DNA from: Akkermansiaceae bacterium
GTDB lineage: Bacteria > Verrucomicrobiota > Verrucomicrobiia > Verrucomicrobiales > Akkermansiaceae
NCBI GenBank assembly: GCA_018402445.1
Contig: JAGYIT010000006.1
Span: 248,001 to 312,000, forward strand
DNA: 64,000 nucleotides
Reading direction: 5' to 3'
The notes under the pieces were generated by a model. That model saw nothing but the letters and a program-made list of their open reading frames with translations, was not told where the DNA came from and did no database searches. How positions within the stretch are numbered: position 1 is the stretch's first letter; each line of letters opens with the position of its first letter. The translations under genes were made by a program, and so were the position numbers. Positions 27,544 to 38,149 of the stretch are shown here, piece by piece.

Positions 27544-28626
27544 ATGCCCACACCTGAGAACACCTACGCCCTGATCCTCGCCGGCGGCTCCGGCACCCGC
27601 TTCTGGCCATTGAGTCGCAACGACAAACCCAAGCAGCTCCTCGACCTTTTCGGCGACGGCACTCTGCTGGAGCAAACGATCTCCCGCCTCGAAGGCCTCG
27701 TCCCCCTCGAAAACATTCTGATCCTCACCAACTCCCTGCAGGTGCACGCTGTGCGCGAGATCGCCTCCATGCTCCCTCCGGAAAACATTTTCGCGGAACC
27801 CGCCAAGCGCGACACCGCACCCGCCGTCGCGCTCGGGATCGGCCTCGTCGCCGTCCGCAACCCCGACGCGGTGATGATGGTGCTGCCCTCCGACCAGCTC
27901 ATCAAGGACACCGCCGCCTACCAATCCGTGATGAGTGACGCCCTTGAGGTCGCCGAAAAATCCGACGGCCTCGTCACCATCGGCATCCGCCCAACCTGGC
28001 CCTGCCCCTCCTACGGTTACATCGAGCGTGGCGGTTCGGCCTCCATCTCCGGCGCCACCTGCGAGCATGCCCCTTTCGAGGTGAAACGTTTCCGCGAAAA
28101 ACCTGACACCAAGCTCGCTGAGCAATTCCTCGCCCAGGGCGGTTTCTCATGGAACGCGGGCATGTTCGTCTGGTCCTTGCACACGGTGATCGAGCAGCTC
28201 GCCATCCACGCCCCCGAACTCGCGGGCTTCGTTTCCGAGCTCCGCCGCAGCAAGGACATCCCCGCCACCATCGCCGCACAGTTCCCCAAGCTCACCCCGA
28301 TCTCCATCGACTACGCCCTCATGGAAAACGCCGCCCGCGTCCTCAATATCGAGGCCACCTTCGACTGGGACGACGTCGGCTCATGGGTCTCCATCGCGAA
28401 ATACCTGAAGGGCGACAGCGATGAGAACCGCTGCAATAACCCGGTTTCTTCGATCAATTGCCGCAACAACATCGTCTTCAGCTCCACCCCCGGCACCCAT
28501 ATCGCCCTCCTAGGTGTGGAGGATCTCATCATCGTCCAGACCGGAGACTCCCTCCTCATCGCCAATCGCAGCCAGGCGGACGCTATCAAGAAACTTTCCG
28601 AAATTCTCCCGGAAGCCCTGCTCTGA
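27544..28626 (+). CDS. manC: Mannose-1-phosphate guanylyltransferase
   Basis: Makes GDP-mannose from GTP and mannose-1-phosphate for surface polysaccharides or glycoprotein. 360 residues. Nucleotidyltransferase motif LILAGGSGTRFWPLSR near residue 10, with KPKQLL following; VLPSDQLI (metal-binding Asp) near residue 117; FREKP; and WNAGMFVW near residue 200. It is the one-domain form, lacking the C-terminal phosphomannose isomerase found in longer ManC. No neighbouring capsule genes. Confidence 0.92.
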   Translation: MPTPENTYALILAGGSGTRFWPLSRNDKPKQLLDLFGDGTLLEQTISRLEGLVPLENILILTNSLQVHAVREIASMLPPENIFAEPAKRDTAPAVALGIGLVAVRNPDAVMMVLPSDQLIKDTAAYQSVMSDALEVAEKSDGLVTIGIRPTWPCPSYGYIERGGSASISGATCEHAPFEVKRFREKPDTKLAEQFLAQGGFSWNAGMFVWSLHTVIEQLAIHAPELAGFVSELRRSKDIPATIAAQFPKLTPISIDYALMENAARVLNIEATFDWDDVGSWVSIAKYLKGDSDENRCNNPVSSINCRNNIVFSSTPGTHIALLGVEDLIIVQTGDSLLIANRSQADAIKKLSEILPEALL

Positions 28627-28830
28627 TGCACGGGGAAACCCGGCGTTGCGTGACGGCGGCTATCGGGTCATGGTGGGAACCACGTGATGGTTTGGGAATC
28701 ACCCTTCCAAGCACTGATCCCTCATGCTCACCAACACAGCATTCACCGCCGCGCACATCGCCGGAAAGATACCGAAGCGCCGCTGCGTGTCGGGATCGGA
28801 AGCCGCAATAAGAAAATCGGCGGGCTTTCG

Positions 28831-31457
28831 CTACGGCAGCGGCGCGTTCCGAAAGCTGTGGTTCTGCCTGCGGATCATCGTATCGTAGGGGGTGTCGATG
28901 AGCGGGTAGCGCAGCAGGGAAAGATCCGACCATTTCACCGCACCGGCGCGGTCGCCCATGGCGAAGCGGACTTCCGCCATGGTGTCCAGATAGGCGGCCT
29001 GGCCGGGGTTTTTGGCAAGCGCGGCCTCAAGGTATTTCTCCGCTTCGGGCAGTTTCAACCGGGCGCGCGAGGCGAACCAAGCGGCCGTGTTGCGGGTGTT
29101 GTCGCATTCGGGGAAACGCTCCACCACAGCCGAGATTTTCGCCCACGATACGCCAAACCATTTCTCCAGCTCCTCGGTCAACCCGGCTTTCCGCAGCAGC
29201 GGGAAAAAATCGTCGGCGAGAAGGCCGTCGGTCATGAAGTTCCGGTGGATTCCCTCCAGCAGGGCGATGGCGCGCACGCGGTCATCGGGCAGCACGGCGA
29301 GCGCCTTGGCAAGATCCGCACTGAGGCGCGCCTTCGCGTAGATTTGCGCGGTGCCGCCGGAAAACTGCTGGCCAGCGTAGGACTGCACCCGGGCCTCGTA
29401 GCAGGAGGCGGCGATGTCCCACCGCCCTTTCTCCAGCATCGAGCGCGCGTAGGAGTCCAGCGCGCTGGTGAAATCCGTCGCCGAGACATCCGCCTGGAAA
29501 GCGGCGCGGCGATACCACTCCGCCGCGCGTTCCACATCCCCGCCATAGACGTAGAGATCGCCGATGCGCGTGCAGGTCGGCGCGTATCCGAGGGAAAGCT
29601 TCTCCGCGATGGCGTCGTGCTCCGCCGCGCGTTTTTCGAAGCCCGCGCGGCGCAGCGTCGCGGCGAGGTAGGCGTGGTATTCGGGCGTGCCTTTTGACTT
29701 CTCGCCGCCTTTCTCAAGCGCCTCGACCGCTTCCTTCCAGCGTCCCGCAGCGCTCAGGTATTTGTCGAAGGAGCGCCACGTCGCAGAGGCTTTCGCCTCG
29801 TCTTCAAGCGCGTCCCAGGTCTTCAGCGCGGCGGCCACATCTTGGCGGGCGATGGCCAGCGTGCGGATCCGGTCAAGATGGGCTTTCTTCGCGTCGTCCT
29901 CGCTTCCCTCCGCCGCCTTCCATGCCTTTTCCATCCATCGCTCCGTCAAGCCCTCCGGATCAGAGCCGACCTGGAACAAGGCCAGGATCGCGCGGAAAGA
30001 GTCCGCCCTGCTGATGCCCGGCTCGATGGTTTCCATCCATGCCAGCCATTCCCGGACATCGCCGTCCTCCCCGAAGACGGTGGAAAAAAGCTCGTCCCAG
30101 CGGTTCGCGTCCTCACCCGCCCAGGCGATCCCGGTGGCCGTCGCCAAGCGCGGCGCGCCGGCCACCGGCAGGAAAAGCGAGCGCATCAGGTCGAGGAAAC
30201 CCTCCTGATAATCGGCGGCAAATTTCAGCAACGGCGCGGCGTAGGCCGCGTCCAGCTCCTTGGAAAGGCCGCGCGTCTCCATGAACGCGGCCACCGCCAG
30301 CAGCCTCTGGCGCAGCGATTCCTCCTCATCCGAATCCTCGTCCCGCGCCAGTTTCGCGAAGCGCTCCGCCGCCCACGCAGTGTAGTCCGGCTCCTCCGGA
30401 TCGAGACCGATGATCTCCAGCGCCTCGGCGATCCTTTCTTGGGACAGGTAATTGAAAAAGGCGATCTCGGACTGTTCTCGAGCCTGATGCTGCTCCACCT
30501 CTGCCAGCCTGCCCAGCAACGCGAGCGATGCGATGGCCTGCTCCTGATCCTCCGAATCGCTCTCTTTGAGGATCTCCAGCAGCGGCGCGAAATCGGTCTC
30601 GGCCACCTTTTTCCCCTCCCATCTCTTGAGCGCGATGGCCACGTAAGGCTCCAGCGCCCTCGCCTTGCGGTCGCCGAAACCGTTCTGGCGGATCCATAGC
30701 GTCGGATCGCCGTCGAGCACCATCAGCCCCGCGAAAAGACGGCCTTTCTTCGAGTCCACGGCCAGCCGGATCGCGCCCTGCAGATCGCCTCTCACCCGCA
30801 TCAGGGCGATTTTCCAATCCTCGGTGGCCACACCTTCGGGAGCGGGCGGCTCCTCCATGCCCTCGCCGAGTTTCCCATGCTGCGGTAAATCCACGCCAGC
30901 GCCATCAGGTCATTCGGCTCCTTGGCGGACATCCGCAGAAGTTGCACCGCCGTGCCGAAATCATCTGCGGCGAGAGCCTCACGCGCGCCGAGCATCGCCA
31001 CACCCCGGATCAGGGGCGCGAGTTCCGCCTTCGACTCCGGCCTTTTCTCCAGCGAGTAGAGCTTGAGGAGCTGGAAATAGGCCTTGCGGCGGCGCAGCTC
31101 GTTGATGTGGTTCACCTTCAGGTTCTGCGGAGACGTCCGGTAGCGCCGGATGTGCTCGATGACCTCTGGCGCGGTGTCCGGTGTGATCCGCAGCTCCACT
31201 TTCTCCAGCACTTCCGCGGCGCGCTTCGCCGTCTCGGGATCATCGGAGGCACTGGCCTCGCGCAAGGCTTGCAGCGCCGCATCGCCCTGATCCCACAGCG
31301 CGCGGGTGGCGTCCTCCCTTTCCCGGAACGATTCCGAGGAAAGCCCGCGCACGAGTTCCGCAATGGGGTCGGCCTCCGCGGGCGGCGCTTCGGCTTCTGC
31401 CGCAAAGGATGCGCACGCGATCAGGGACAAGAGGGTGATGGCCGCCGGGGATCTCAT
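28831..31457 (-). CDS. Large secreted tetratricopeptide/HEAT-like repeat protein, one frameshift
   Basis: About 870 codons. The N-terminus MRSPAAITLLSLIACASFAAEAEA is a signal peptide. Residues 35-85 (REREDATRALWDQGDAALQALREA) resemble a HEAT/armadillo pair. The rest is helical tetratricopeptide-like repeats rich in Ala, Glu and Trp, for example LGYAPTCTRIGDLYVYGG and YLEAALAKNPGQAAYLDTMA. The frame breaks at 30871-30876 (TTTCCC); one extra base joins AWIYRSMG to KLGEGMEEP, so a consensus error is likely. Probably a periplasmic scaffold or assembly factor; partner unknown. Confidence 0.72.
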
Positions 31458-31837
31458 ATGCGGAAAACATGACCCCTCGGGCGGAGGTTTCAACCCCGCC
31501 GTCGGGAAAAAAGGGGAACCGCTGTGCCGTCCTTGGCGCTGTGAGCCACGTTCCGGTCGCTCAAAAAGTGGGATCGTCCTTCGGGTCGCATGTCTTCCTG
31601 AGAAGGCATGACAATCTCCCGGCGGTTAGTGACCCCGTAATAATCACATCGGTCCGGGCCAGCTACCAAACTAGTCGAACACAGCAGTAGGCCGCCAAAC
31701 TATGCGCCGCCCACGCCCCGCGCAACAATTTTTCAGAAAGCTTCTGCCCGGGGCATCTGTGGTTGGATTTCATCCAAATGGATGAGGGACGAGTGGGCGC
31801 TTGTGAAAGGTGCCGCCGGTGGATGAGTATCTTGGGT
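31458..31837. other. Intergenic stretch, nothing recognised
   Basis: Spacer between divergent secreted-protein genes. A small TTGGAT-ttc-ATCCAA palindrome lies at about 31760-31774. No RNA gene, repeat family member or coding similarity was seen. Confidence 0.5.
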
Positions 31838-32815
31838 ATGAAACGAATCCCCGCCCTCGGCTGCCTCTCCCTTTTCCTCACCCTGCTTCCCGCCCACGCG
31901 GAGGAAAAGAAAGCCCTCAAGGCATGGACGGATCCGAAAGCCGCCAGCGCGGAGGATCCCAATTTCCTGATCCAGGGCGAATACCGCGATGAGACCATAG
32001 GCGCGCAGGTTGTGGCGCTGGGCGAAGGGAAATTCGACGTTTACCTCCTCGATGGCGGACTTCCCGGCGCGGGATGGGAACCCGGCAAATCCCGGACTAA
32101 GCTGAGCGGAGGGCAAAAGGAGATCCGCGACAAAGCGGGCAAAATCACGGCCACCCTCGCCGAAGGCACACTTTCGCTCACGGCGGAGGACGGAAAGACT
32201 CACAAGCTCACCCGCACCGAACGCGAAAGCCCGACCCTCGGCGCCTCTCCGCCGGAGGGCGCGGTCGTCCTTTTCGATGGCACCAACGCGGATGAGTGGG
32301 TGAACGGCAGGGTAGTGGACGGCCACCTCCAGGCGTCGAACGCAACCAGCAAGCGGAGCTTCGGCGATTACCATCTGCACCTCGAGTTCCGCACGCCCTA
32401 CATGCCCGCCGCCCGCGGCCAGGGGCGCGGCAACAGCGGCATCTACCACAGCGGCCGCTGGGAAACGCAGATCCTCGATTCCTTCGGCCTTGAGGGCAGG
32501 GAAAACGAGACCGGCGGCATCTACTCCGTCGCCAAGCCCCGCCTCAACATGTGCCTGCCTCCTCTCGCATGGCAGACCTACGATGTCGATTTCACCGCCG
32601 CGAAGTTCGACGCCCAAGGCAAGCGTCTCGCCTGGCCGCGCATCACCGTCAAGCTCAACGGCGTCACCGTCCACGAGGATCTGGAACTCACCAAGGACTT
32701 CACCGCCTCCGCCCCGATCAACACACCGCTCACCTCCCCCGAGGGTCCCGTTTTCCTCCAGAACCACAAGGATCCCGTCGAGTTCCGCAACATCTGGATC
32801 GTGCCCGGGAAATGA
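31838..32815 (+). CDS. Secreted DUF1080 (concanavalin-like glycoside-binding) protein
   Basis: 325 residues. The start at MKRIPALGCLSLFLTLLPAHA gives a clean signal peptide; earlier in-frame ATGs lie in untranslated sequence. The C-terminal 200 residues are the DUF1080 jelly-roll: VVLFDGTNADEWV, FGDYHLHLEFRTPYMP, RGNSGIYHSGRWETQILDSF, and closing VEFRNIWIVPG. Members of this fold in Planctomycetota and Verrucomicrobiota include 3-keto-disaccharide hydrolases. The N-terminal 110 residues are a variable all-beta region. Likely acts on or binds polysaccharide outside the inner membrane; substrate unknown. Confidence 0.85.
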   Translation: MKRIPALGCLSLFLTLLPAHAEEKKALKAWTDPKAASAEDPNFLIQGEYRDETIGAQVVALGEGKFDVYLLDGGLPGAGWEPGKSRTKLSGGQKEIRDKAGKITATLAEGTLSLTAEDGKTHKLTRTERESPTLGASPPEGAVVLFDGTNADEWVNGRVVDGHLQASNATSKRSFGDYHLHLEFRTPYMPAARGQGRGNSGIYHSGRWETQILDSFGLEGRENETGGIYSVAKPRLNMCLPPLAWQTYDVDFTAAKFDAQGKRLAWPRITVKLNGVTVHEDLELTKDFTASAPINTPLTSPEGPVFLQNHKDPVEFRNIWIVPGK

Positions 32816-32885
32816 CGGGAGAGCATACTCACCGGAGACCCTAGACTGCAGAAGCCTGCCGCCACCCTAAAGAAGCCCCACTCTT

Positions 32886-32906
32886 AAAAAAAGCCAGGCT
32901 TTTTGC
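32886..32906 (+). repeat. AAGCCAGGCTT palindrome ahead of the RAYT gene
   Basis: AAAAAGCCAGGCTTTTTG is a near-perfect palindrome that may also terminate the DUF1080 transcript. The same palindrome occurs twice at 51815-51885 ahead of a broken copy of this transposase's 5' end. Confidence 0.65.
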
Positions 32907-32952
32907 AAAATTCGCTTGATTTGGTTGTCTGGGCAGAGATGATCGGTGCGGA

Positions 32953-34131
32953 ATGAGCAGGACTAACAGCAGGAACAACCGCAGACGCTGGATCGCACCT
33001 TGGAAGAATTCGCTGGAGAAGCCGGAAATCTACCACGCGATTGGAAGAATCGTGGGGCGAGGCTTTCTGCTGGGGGAGGAGGAGCGGGAGCATTTCCGGA
33101 TGTTGATGCGGATGTGCGAGAAATTCACGGGCTGTCGGGTGCTGAGCTACTGCCTGATGTCCAATCACTTCCACATCCTGCTGGAGGTCACTCCGGTTCC
33201 CGGCGGCGGGATTTCGGATGAGGTGTTGTTTCAGCGGCTGGGCGTTTTCTACGGCGAGGCGCAGGTGGCGGAGATCGCCAGGGAAATGGAGGAAGCGGCG
33301 GCGGTGCGGGAGCGCGGGGAATTTGAGCTAGCGCCTGTGGATGAGGCGGGTGTGCCTTTGACGAGGGAGGCGGAGCTGGCGATTGCGAAAAGTGAGGCGG
33401 CTGGACGGGTGGAGGAGATCCGCCGCCGCTACACACGTCGAATGCATGACCTGAGCTGGTTCATGAAATCCCTGCTGGAGCGTTTTACGAAATGGTTCAA
33501 CGGCAGGCACAAACGCTCCGGAACCTTGTGGGAAGATCGCTTCAAGAGCGTCATCGTGGAAAGCGGAGTGGCGGCACGGACGATCGCAGCCTACATCGAC
33601 TTGAATCCGGTGCGGGCGGGGATAGTGGGCGATCCGGCGGATTACCGTTGGAGCGGTTATGGCGAGGCGGTGGGTGGTGGAAAAAAGGGTAACGGCAAGA
33701 AATCGCGGGAGGGTATCGTGCGCGCCTGCATGAGCCACAAGGGAATCGGCTTCGAAGCGGAGAAGTGGAAGGAAGTCTCGCGGATCTATCGGCGGGCGAT
33801 GGGGCTGGCGCTCGGGCGGAAGAATCCTCAGACACAAGACACAGGAAAGAGGACTTATGCGGTGACGAAGAACGAGGCAGAGATGATAGCGTCGGAGGAT
33901 AACGAAACCGTGTTGCCGGATCTGGGGATGGCCGGAATGTTGCTGAAACGGGTGCGGTATTTTACCGACGGGGCGGTGATCGGGAGTAAGGTGTTTGTGA
34001 ACGAGGCGTTTGCGGGGGCGCGGGAGAGGTTTACGGAAAGGAGGAAGGATGGCGCGCGGAGGATGCGGGGAAGCGGTGCTCCGGCGGCGGGGGCGCTGTG
34101 GAGCATGAGGGATCTACGGGCGGGAGCTTAG
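32953..34131 (+). CDS. REP-associated tyrosine transposase (RAYT, Y1_Tnp), long form
   Basis: Single-strand DNA transposase related to IS200/IS605 TnpA that moves REP palindromes. 392 residues, longer than a minimal RAYT of 150-230. HUH motif in YCLMSNHFHILLEV near residue 77. An inserted charged region spans about residues 85-150. The catalytic tyrosine is in AAYIDLNPVRAGIV near residue 217. The C-terminal 120 residues are extra and include GNGKKSREGIVRACMSH. The palindrome at 32886 lies upstream, and a partial copy of the same upstream region and first codons lies at 51862-51996, evidence that this element has moved or recombined. Confidence 0.88.
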   Translation: MSRTNSRNNRRRWIAPWKNSLEKPEIYHAIGRIVGRGFLLGEEEREHFRMLMRMCEKFTGCRVLSYCLMSNHFHILLEVTPVPGGGISDEVLFQRLGVFYGEAQVAEIAREMEEAAAVRERGEFELAPVDEAGVPLTREAELAIAKSEAAGRVEEIRRRYTRRMHDLSWFMKSLLERFTKWFNGRHKRSGTLWEDRFKSVIVESGVAARTIAAYIDLNPVRAGIVGDPADYRWSGYGEAVGGGKKGNGKKSREGIVRACMSHKGIGFEAEKWKEVSRIYRRAMGLALGRKNPQTQDTGKRTYAVTKNEAEMIASEDNETVLPDLGMAGMLLKRVRYFTDGAVIGSKVFVNEAFAGARERFTERRKDGARRMRGSGAPAAGALWSMRDLRAGA

Positions 34132-34218
34132 AGACGCAAGAATTGGAGACACAAGACATTAGGGTAGAGGACTCTTTGGGCGAGAGCATTGGCATGGCGG
34201 ATGCAATCCGCCGCCACA

Positions 34219-34539
34219 TCAGCCCCCGATCTCGGTGCGGCCGGTGAGCCGGGCTCCTTCCTCCATGGAGAAGACCTTGGATTTGATGTCGCCGTTGATC
34301 TTGGACTTGTCCTTTAGCTCGCAGCGCTGGGAAGTGATCTTGCCTTCCACGTTCCCGTAAACCTTGACCTCGCCGGCGGTCACGTCTCCCTTGATCTGCG
34401 CGTTCTCGCCAATGGTTACCTTGCCTTTGTCCGAGGTGATTTCACCCTCGATCTTGCCGTCGATGATCATGTCGTTGGAGAAGCGGATGGAACCTATGAT
34501 CTCGATTCCGGTGGATAGGACGTTGGTAGCGTTTGCCAT
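34219..34539 (-). CDS. Bactofilin
   Basis: Polymer-forming cytoskeletal protein (DUF583). 106 residues of right-handed beta-helix with repeated I/V-x-G turns: SIRFSNDMIIDGKIEGEI, KGKVTIGENAQIKGDV, EVKVYGNVEGKITSQ. The hydrophilic N-tail MANATNVLSTG is typical of membrane- or wall-binding bactofilins. Bactofilins scaffold cell-shape and envelope enzymes. It is divergent from the FHA gene with a short spacer. Confidence 0.88.
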   Translation of the reverse strand: MANATNVLSTGIEIIGSIRFSNDMIIDGKIEGEITSDKGKVTIGENAQIKGDVTAGEVKVYGNVEGKITSQRCELKDKSKINGDIKSKVFSMEEGARLTGRTEIGG

Positions 34540-34656
34540 GGCGCTGGACGTAAGCAGAGCGGGAAGAATCTTGCAACCGGAAAGAATCCGGCGATTTTGG
34601 ACTGTTTAGGGAAAAGTTTTCCGCTAGAAGATGTGAAAACCAAACGTTTTACTTCT

Positions 34657-35247
34657 ATGCCTAGAGTCATCATCACCGTTTCTGAGAAAAACCCGCAGCC
34701 TTACCGGTTCAGCCTCGATAGGAAATCCGTGAGCATCGGGCGCGGCAGCGACAATGACATCGTCATCGATTCCGGCTCGGTTTCCGGCAAGCACGCGGAG
34801 ATGCGCCGTGTCGAGGGCGGCTACGAACTCGGCGACGTAGGATCGACGAACGGAATCAAGCAACGAGGCGTCCGTCATGACCGGATCACCCTTGTTTCCG
34901 GGATGTCCCTGAGGCTCGGGGACGTTTCCTTCGATTTCACGCTCACCGAAGATGAACTGGAGGCCATCGCCCGCGAGAAGCCGGCCGTCCAGTCATTGCC
35001 TCCGATCGAACCCGCCGCCGATATGCCGGCTGAGGAAGCTCCGAAACCGAAACGGAGGCCGATACCTCCGCCACGACCCGCGCAGGAACCTTCGGGCGTG
35101 AGTTTCGGCATGATCGTCCTTTTCCTTCTGCTTGCAGGAGCCGCGTTTGTCACAGGCCTCTCGATCCGGCACGAGAAAGATACCGACGAGTCCCTGATCA
35201 AGGCGATCGTCAACAAGCCGGTTCCGGAGGAAAAAGCCGCCGAGTGA
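34657..35247 (+). CDS. FHA-domain membrane protein
   Basis: About 196 residues. The start at MPRVIITVSEKNPQ is preferred because upstream codons have no conservation. The FHA domain covers residues 15-95: SIGRGSDNDIVID, SGKHAEM and LGDVGSTNGIKQRG, which together form the phosphothreonine-binding loops. A Pro/Glu linker and one membrane helix (SFGMIVLFLLLAGAAFVTG, about residues 148-168) precede a short tail. Presumably reads Ser/Thr kinase signals at the membrane; no kinase is encoded nearby. Confidence 0.85.
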   Translation: MPRVIITVSEKNPQPYRFSLDRKSVSIGRGSDNDIVIDSGSVSGKHAEMRRVEGGYELGDVGSTNGIKQRGVRHDRITLVSGMSLRLGDVSFDFTLTEDELEAIAREKPAVQSLPPIEPAADMPAEEAPKPKRRPIPPPRPAQEPSGVSFGMIVLFLLLAGAAFVTGLSIRHEKDTDESLIKAIVNKPVPEEKAAE

Positions 35248-35256
35248 GTTGCGGGC

Positions 35257-36372
35257 TCAGACGTTGAAGCGGAACTCGATCACGTCGCCGTCCTTCACGA
35301 CGTATTCCTTGCCCTCGATGCGCAGCTTGCCGGCTTCTTTCGCGGCGTTTTTTGTTCCTAGGGATACAAGATCCTCGTAGTGGACGATCTCCGCCGCGAT
35401 GAATCCGCGTTCGAAATCGGTATGGATCACACCGGCGGCGGCGGGAGCCTTGTCGCCCTCGCGGATCGTCCATGCCCGCGTTTCCTGCACGCCGGTTGTC
35501 AGATAAGTGCGCAGCCCCAGAAGCTGATAGACGCCGCGGATCAGGCCGGAGACGCCGGAATCCTTCACACCCATGTCGGCTAGGAATTCGGCGGCTTCCT
35601 CCGGGGCGAGGTCGGACAGTTCCTCCTCGATGCGCGCGGAGATCACCACGGCTTCTGCTCCGGAGTGCTCGGATGCGAATTTCCGCACCTCCGCCACCAG
35701 CGGGTGGGAGTCGGGATTTTCCGTGGCCCCGGCCAGTTCGTCCTCGGCCACGTTGCACGCGTAGATCGTGCGTTTCGAGGAGAGCAGGAAAAAGCCTTTC
35801 ACGATCTCCGCATCGTCGGCGGAGAAATCAATGGTCAGAGCCGGTTTGCCCGAGTCGAGGTGCGGCATGATGATATCGATCAGCTCGACCTCTTTCCTGG
35901 ATTCCTTGTCGCCGCCCTTCGCCTTTTTCTCGCGGGAGGAGCGGCGTTTTTCCAAGGCGGCCATGTCGGCGAGGATCAGCTCGGAATTGATGATCTCGAT
36001 GTCGCGGATCGGATCCACGGAGCCGAGTTCGTGGATGATGTCGTCATTCTCGAAACAACGGACGACCTGCACGATGGCGTCGGTCTCGCGGATGGTGGCG
36101 AGGAACTGGTTACCCAGGCCGGCGCCCTCGGATGCGCCTTTCACCAAACCCGCGATATCGACGAACTCGATAGCGGTCGGCACCAGTTTCTGGGAGCCGG
36201 ATATTTTCGAAAGCACGGCGAGGCGCTCGTCGGGAACCATCACGATGCCCACGTTAGGGTCGATCGTGCAGAACGGATAGTTCGCCGCCTCCGCCTTGCG
36301 GGTGCGGGTGACGGCGTTGAAGAGTGTCGATTTTCCGACGTTGGGTAGGCCTACGATTCCGGCTTTGAGCAT
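35257..36372 (-). CDS. ychF: Redox-regulated GTPase/ATPase YchF (OLA1 family)
   Basis: 371 residues, standard length. G1 loop [15 protein letters not shown] at residue 8, [20 protein letters not shown] near residue 70 (the characteristic continuation of the G3 motif), a coiled-coil hairpin around [12 protein letters not shown], and the C-terminal TGS domain with [23 protein letters not shown] and [12 protein letters not shown]. It binds ribosomes and is linked to stress and catalase regulation in other bacteria. It is convergent with the FHA gene; the stops are ten bases apart. Confidence 0.95.
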   Translation of the reverse strand: MLKAGIVGLPNVGKSTLFNAVTRTRKAEAANYPFCTIDPNVGIVMVPDERLAVLSKISGSQKLVPTAIEFVDIAGLVKGASEGAGLGNQFLATIRETDAIVQVVRCFENDDIIHELGSVDPIRDIEIINSELILADMAALEKRRSSREKKAKGGDKESRKEVELIDIIMPHLDSGKPALTIDFSADDAEIVKGFFLLSSKRTIYACNVAEDELAGATENPDSHPLVAEVRKFASEHSGAEAVVISARIEEELSDLAPEEAAEFLADMGVKDSGVSGLIRGVYQLLGLRTYLTTGVQETRAWTIREGDKAPAAAGVIHTDFERGFIAAEIVHYEDLVSLGTKNAAKEAGKLRIEGKEYVVKDGDVIEFRFNV

Positions 36373-36503
36373 GGCGGGCGGAGGTTGCGCGGGGCGCTGG
36401 CCTTCGGCGAGAGAAAAATGGGGGCGCCATCTCGCGCCCAGCTTTCACGGCAACCTCCGGGAATACGCATTGAACCCGGCGCTGTTTCCGTTCACAAGGA
36501 GCC

Positions 36504-37440
36504 ATGGATTGCGATTCAGGAAAAGCCGGCTCGCCACCCGCCGTTTGGGTGGTGGATGATGATGCGGCACGATTCCTTGAGTTTCAGAAAACGGAAAAGA
36601 ACGCCTCGCCGCTAACGCTGCGCAACTATGCCGCGGCGTTGGCCGATTACGCGGCGTGGCGTTCAGACAACTTCGAGAACTGGCGCAAGGAGACTGGCGA
36701 CGACTTCCGGGAATATCTCCACGCCCTGATGAAGCGCGGGCTGAAGCGCACCACGATCCGCCTGCGCTTCGCGGCGTTGCGGTCGTTTTACAAATACCTC
36801 CTCTTGCGCCGCGGCTTGGAAAAAAGCCCGGTGGCGGAGGTGCGGATGCCAAAGTTGGAGCGGAGCCTGCCCGTCGTGTTGAGCATGAAACAGATGGAGG
36901 ATCTTCTCGACGCGCCGCTGAAAGAGGATGCCTCCGCGAAAGGCCCGCTTTGGTTGAAATTCCGCGACGCCGCGATCCTGGAGCTGTTCTATTCCTCTGG
37001 CCTGCGGATTTCCGAGTTGCTCGGGCTGGATGTGGGGGATGTGGATTTCGTGGACGAGGTGGTCAGGGTGGAGGGAAAAGGCCGCAAGCACCGCATCGTG
37101 CCGGTCGGCGGTGCGGCGATGCGTGCGATCCAGAAATACCGGCAGGAGGCGGCGGTGACGAACGGCCCGCTGTTCCGCAGCGTCGCGCGGCACGCGGATC
37201 ACCCAGCAGGCGGTGGATCTGATGCTGCGGAAATACCTCAAGCTCAGCGGCGTGCCTTTCGCGGCCAGCCCGCACAAACTGCGCCACAGTTTCGCCACTC
37301 ACATGCTTGACGCGGGCGCGGATTTACGGAGCGTGCAGGAACTGCTTGGCCATGCCTCGCTATCCACCACGCAGATCTACACCCACGTGACCAAGGAACG
37401 ATTGAAAACGGCCTATGACGACGCCCATCCCCGCGCGTAA
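36504..37440 (+). CDS. XerC/XerD-like tyrosine recombinase, one frameshift
   Basis: Resolves chromosome dimers at dif, together with FtsK. N-terminal SAM-like domain ([20 protein letters not shown], residues 26-110). Catalytic domain: first Arg in [12 protein letters not shown], Lys in [12 protein letters not shown], then [34 protein letters not shown] with the nucleophile Tyr. The frame breaks at about 37180-37190, so the HxLR, GHA and Tyr motifs lie in a second frame beginning near 37187. One added or removed base restores a protein of about 310 residues, so a consensus error is likely. The end overlaps the following SGNH reading frame. Confidence 0.85.
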
Positions 37441-37456
37441 AAAACTTTTCCGGGAA

Positions 37457-38149
37457 ATGACGCTGCTCCCGAAGATACTTGGATTTTTCGGCCTATCAAG
37501 CTGCGCCCTGCCGTCGGCACCGGGCGAGTCTGCGAAGCTCAGCACCGTCCGCGAAAAGGAAGAGGTCGCCGTCTTTTTCATCGGCAACAGCTACAGCTTC
37601 GGGGTGCCGGGGCAGTTCAGGAAAATCGCGGAGTCAAGGGGGCGGAAAGTGCGCGTCGGGCACTCGACCTATGGCGGCTGGACGCTCGCGAAACACGCGG
37701 AGCATTCACCGACATTGGATAAGCTACGCAAAGGGAAATGGGATGTGGTCGTGATCCAAGAGCAGAGCCTCATACCTTCGCAGAGCGAAAAAATGCGCAA
37801 AGAGGCCATGGATCCCGCCGTCAGTTTTCTCGTCTCCGAAGCGCGCGCGGCGGGAGCGGTGCCGCTGCTTTACCAGACATGGGGCAGGCGCGACGGCGAT
37901 CCCGATTTTCCCGGCGATGACTTCATCGAAATGAACTCCCGCGTCCGCAGAGGTTACCGAGTGGCCTCGGAAAACGCGGGCGGTGTGGCCATCGTCCCGG
38001 CGGGCGATGCGTGGGAGCGCGAGTTCGTGGCGGGGCGGGGGAGTGACCTCTATGTCGATGACGGCAGCCATCCCAGTTCTTTCGGCAACGAGATCACCGC
38101 GCGTGAGTTTTACCGCGTGATCTTCGGCGGGGCAGGCGATGCCTTTTGA
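37457..38149 (+). CDS. SGNH/DUF4886-like lipoprotein hydrolase, 3' end formed by a MITE
   Basis: About 230 residues. The start at MTLLPKILGFFGLSSCAL gives a lipoprotein signal with lipobox LSSC. Block I appears as FFIGNSYSFG (Ser nucleophile region) and block V as DDGSHPSSFG (Asp/His), so esterase activity is plausible. Substrate unknown. The stop TGA lies in the CTTTTGAG end of a MITE Y copy, and the last codons (GGAGDAF) run into the tandem array. A 57-bp piece of this gene (37954-38010) is repeated in every unit of that array, so the true C-terminus may have been lost. Confidence 0.75.
   Translation: MTLLPKILGFFGLSSCALPSAPGESAKLSTVREKEEVAVFFIGNSYSFGVPGQFRKIAESRGRKVRVGHSTYGGWTLAKHAEHSPTLDKLRKGKWDVVVIQEQSLIPSQSEKMRKEAMDPAVSFLVSEARAAGAVPLLYQTWGRRDGDPDFPGDDFIEMNSRVRRGYRVASENAGGVAIVPAGDAWEREFVAGRGSDLYVDDGSHPSSFGNEITAREFYRVIFGGAGDAF

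Noticed and set aside
30801..31457. Separate small secreted gene ahead of the repeat protein
   Set aside because: The two frames join exactly at 30871-30876 with one added base, giving one continuous protein.
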